The notes under the pieces are model-generated. The model was not told where the DNA came from. It made no database searches and worked only from the letters and a program-made list of their open reading frames with translations. The position numbers were made by a program, and so were the translations under genes. Source: Argentina anserina (taxonomy: Eukaryota > Streptophyta > Magnoliopsida > Rosales > Rosaceae). From it: 64,000 bases of DNA. Positions 61,355-64,000 of this stretch are shown piece by piece. How positions within the stretch are numbered: position 1 is the first letter of the stretch; each line of letters opens with the position of its first letter. Location: assembly GCF_933775445.1 (NCBI RefSeq), contig NC_065878.1, forward strand, positions 19,356,395 through 19,420,394, read 5' to 3'.

Positions 61355-64000
61355 ATGAATGCCCATATTATGTTGGATAATACTCTCAATCAGATTCTAC
61401 GAGTCCTTAAACCTTCAATCGAAGATTGGGAAACACGGCTGCGAATCCTTCAGGAGTTGCAAGGAGCTGTTGAATCTGTTGAGGGTTTAAGAGGTGAGCT
61501 GGGTTATACCTTTTCATGGTTATGAGTTTTGTTTATGTAGTCAAACTACTCTTTTGGTTTAATAACTTGTGGCTACAAGTCTGCATTGAAATCTATCTGT
61601 TAATGGGGAAAGGGCAACAGAAATTCAGTTTCGTATGGAGATGTGTTTAAACTTGTGTCTTTAAATGATGGATAGTTTCCATTGGTTTTGTACAAAAGCT
61701 TTATGAATTTGTAGATTTACGATGCAATTTTCCTGAACCAGGTGCAACTGTGGAGCCATTTGGATCCTTCGTGTCTAATCTGTATGCATGCTGGGGCGAC
61801 TTGGATGTTTCGATTGAGTTCTCCAAAGGCACATATATATCAGAATATGGGAAAAAGCACAAAGAACAATTGCTAGGAGTTGTGATGCGAGCTATGACAC
61901 TGAGAGGTTGGTTTATTGTTTTCTCTTTCTCTAGTGCCTACATTGTACTGTACTGACTACTGATTACTGAACATGTCATTGATTTCGTCGATGTTCGTTC
62001 TTTACGCATCACAGTGATTGGATTGATCCTCCCCTTTATTCTATATTGCATTCGTAAAGAAATAAAGAAGCATTTGATTATTGAAATTGTAAAACTATGG
62101 AATGATGTTGATTTGAATAGGTGGATGGAAAAGGATTCAATTAATACCCACTGCAAGGGTTCCCATTTTAAAGGCTGAAAGTTATCTCCAAAACATCGCT
62201 TGCGATATATCAATCAATAACCTGAAGGGACAAATGAAATCCAAAATCTTGTTTTGTATTGGTGAGATAGATGGACGCTTCCGCGATATGGTTTTATTGG
62301 TATGAAAGTTTCGTAGCAAATTATAATTTATTGTTCTTTATAATGTTCCTATATGATATAACCTTGCTTCTGTAGGTAAAAGAATGGGCAAAAGCACAAA
62401 ATATGAATAATCCAAGATTTGGCTCATTTAATTCGTATGCCCTCACTTTGCTTGTGGTCTTCCACTTTCAGGTGATTTCAAAATTTTATTTCTGGTTTTA
62501 ACTAGTAAGGAGTCTGGGAAAATAATTTAGACAGTTTGGCTTCATTTTCATGTCATATTCAATAATTAATAGGAATGTGATTTGATAGTATTAAAGCAGA
62601 AATGGCTTCTGTGTATCTTTAATCTTTTCGGGCTTTCCAATTGTATGCTATAGTTTAAGAGCTTCCCTGTCTCAGTCAGTCACCAGAGAGTTATTTGATG
62701 TAGTTTTCATTTTTGTTCCTTGCTGATTTTCTGAGTCTTTGTTATGCCTTGTTTACCAGGCTGAATCTTACCACTGTCCAAGTTCAATAGTGCTTGATAT
62801 TAAGTTGTTTCAATGTCCTGTTCTTCTATGCAGTAACAATAAGTACGAAACATATTTTTGCAGCTTGTTTTTCGACCTTCCTGGTTTTAGTTTATAATCT
62901 CTTAATTTTCTTTTCAGACATGTACACCCGCAATTTTGCCACCTCTTAGAGAAATATATCCAGGGAATCTCACTGATGATCTTCAAGGTACTTTCCATCT
63001 TCAGCCTTAAACAGGTTACTGATTTTGTGTTTACTTTTTGACCACTTATTATTGGTAAAGTTTGAAAGTGTGGTTAATATGGTTAGTAAGAGGTAACATC
63101 TAGATAATTGAAAGAGTGAGAGTCTTGAATTTGCTATTATTTACTTATCTCTACTCCACTGAATCCATAGTTTGTTGACATGAATTTACTAGAGGTATTT
63201 GGACAACACTTTTAGTTTTTGGTTTGAATGTGCAAAAAGAAACCTGAAGTACATTAACAAGATTTGTTGAGGGCGGATGATAAATCATATTTAGATAACA
63301 TATAAATGCTATTCTTCATCCAGGCTTGAGGGCGGATGCAGAAAAACATATTGAAGAAACATGTATCGCTAACATAACAAGGTTTAAATCTGACAAATTA
63401 GGAGCGGAAAACACAAGTTCATTGTCACAGCTTTTCATTTCATTCCTTCAGAAGGTAATCTCAGTCGTGTGGCCATTTTAATTTTAAGCTGTCATGGATT
63501 TCAGGACATTGTTCTTGTTGGACAGTATTTTCAAGTTGATGATTAATTTTAAGAGTTTTTTGCAGTTTTCGGACCTTGTTATGAATACAAGAAAATCAGG
63601 AATTTGCACATATACTGGACAGTGGGAAGACATACTAAGCAACATGACATGGTTGCCTCAAACATATACGATAATGGTAATTCCATTTCTCTTTCTCAAC
63701 ATGTGTGTTTTGAGTTCTTGATGCTCTCTCTTCATTAATTCATTCTTTGATAAAATGAAGTAAATTACTCTCCCCTACTCATTTCTGTCACTGATTTTAT
63801 TGCATGGTAGATTGAAGATCCCTTTGATCAGCCAGAAAACTGTTCAAGGGCTGTTAGCATGGGAGAATTGAGAAGGATATCTGAAGCTTTCAAGACCAGC
63901 AGCCACATACTCATGTCAGCTACTCAGAATGACATTCTTGCCACACTAGTCCGGCCCCTAACCTACCGACTTGTGGCAGGAAGACCTCATCACCAGTTTG
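61355..64000 (+). CDS. HESO1: HESO1-like terminal RNA uridylyltransferase, 5' part (cut by window end)
   Basis: Visible exons: 61355-61493, 61742-61906, 62121-62299, 62376-62471, 62918-62987, 63324-63454, 63566-63676 and 63811 to beyond 64000, encoding the first 360 residues. Introns are GT...AG with consistent phases. The nucleotidyltransferase core is intact: FGSFVSNL then WGDLDVS with Asp66 and Asp68, and the third carboxylate Asp130 in CDISINN. A poly(A)-polymerase-associated core follows (VKEWAKAQN, FNSYALTLLVVFHFQTC, ILPPLREIYPG), then IEDPFDQPENCSRAVS, which binds the nucleotide base in this family. These match Arabidopsis HESO1, which adds U-tails to unmethylated miRNAs and cleavage products and triggers their decay. 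Cytoplasmic and nuclear role is inferred from the family. The Gln/Pro-rich C-terminus lies outside the window. Confidence 0.92.

Noticed and set aside
1..64000. CRISPR arrays, rRNA or tRNA genes, operon-like structure
   Set aside because: None was seen by eye. The window is plant nuclear DNA, and a tRNA scan could not be run.

Overview
This looks like nuclear DNA of a eudicot plant. Genes have short exons separated by AT-rich introns with GT...AG borders. The proteins are plant-specific: a thylakoid-lumen pentapeptide protein, a clade A PP2C, a SUPERMAN-type zinc finger and a DUF604 glycosyltransferase. About a third of the window is LTR retrotransposon and small DNA-transposon sequence. The species cannot be fixed from the sequence; a Rosaceae-like genome is only a guess.

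Host genes: (1) 2895-5313 (+), thylakoid lumenal 15 kDa pentapeptide protein. (2) 12677-14813 (-), a decayed DUF604 (Fringe-like) glycosyltransferase. (3) 19278-22786 (-), its intact three-exon paralogue. (4) 40500-41285 (+), a single-exon SUPERMAN/RABBIT EARS-type C2H2 repressor. (5) 48882-51498 (+), a tropinone-reductase-like SDR. (6) 54795-56333 (+), a PP2CA/AHG3-like clade A PP2C phosphatase of ABA signalling, with ACGT-core elements upstream. (7) 61355 to beyond 64000 (+), the 5' part of a HESO1-like RNA uridylyltransferase. They do not form a pathway. From memory of Arabidopsis, the set DUF604 / RBE / SDR / PP2CA resembles the duplicated blocks around At3g11410-At3g11420 and At5g06060-At5g06070, so it may be an ancient conserved gene neighbourhood.

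Mobile DNA: 1584-2667 is a Mutator-type non-autonomous element (9-bp target duplication) interrupted by a 217-bp solo LTR. 6793-12488 is a very young Ty1/copia element (LTRs differ at one base) with two frameshifts. 17205-18678 is a hAT-type element carrying a GC-rich, gene-like segment. 23247-24447 is a near-perfect foldback with 560-bp arms and a 9-bp duplication. 27612-28127, 36611-37151 and 60449-60896 are hAT-type MITEs. 29811-39712 is a 9.9-kb Ty3/gypsy-derived element without reverse transcriptase or integrase. It keeps gag/protease remnants on the minus strand and an opposing plus-strand gene with a plant-mobile-domain-like region. 43883-48632 is an old, broken Ty1/copia element lacking its primer-binding site.

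Most of the remainder is AT-rich intergenic sequence in which I recognise nothing. All exon structures are hand-read from splice signals and reading-frame continuity.
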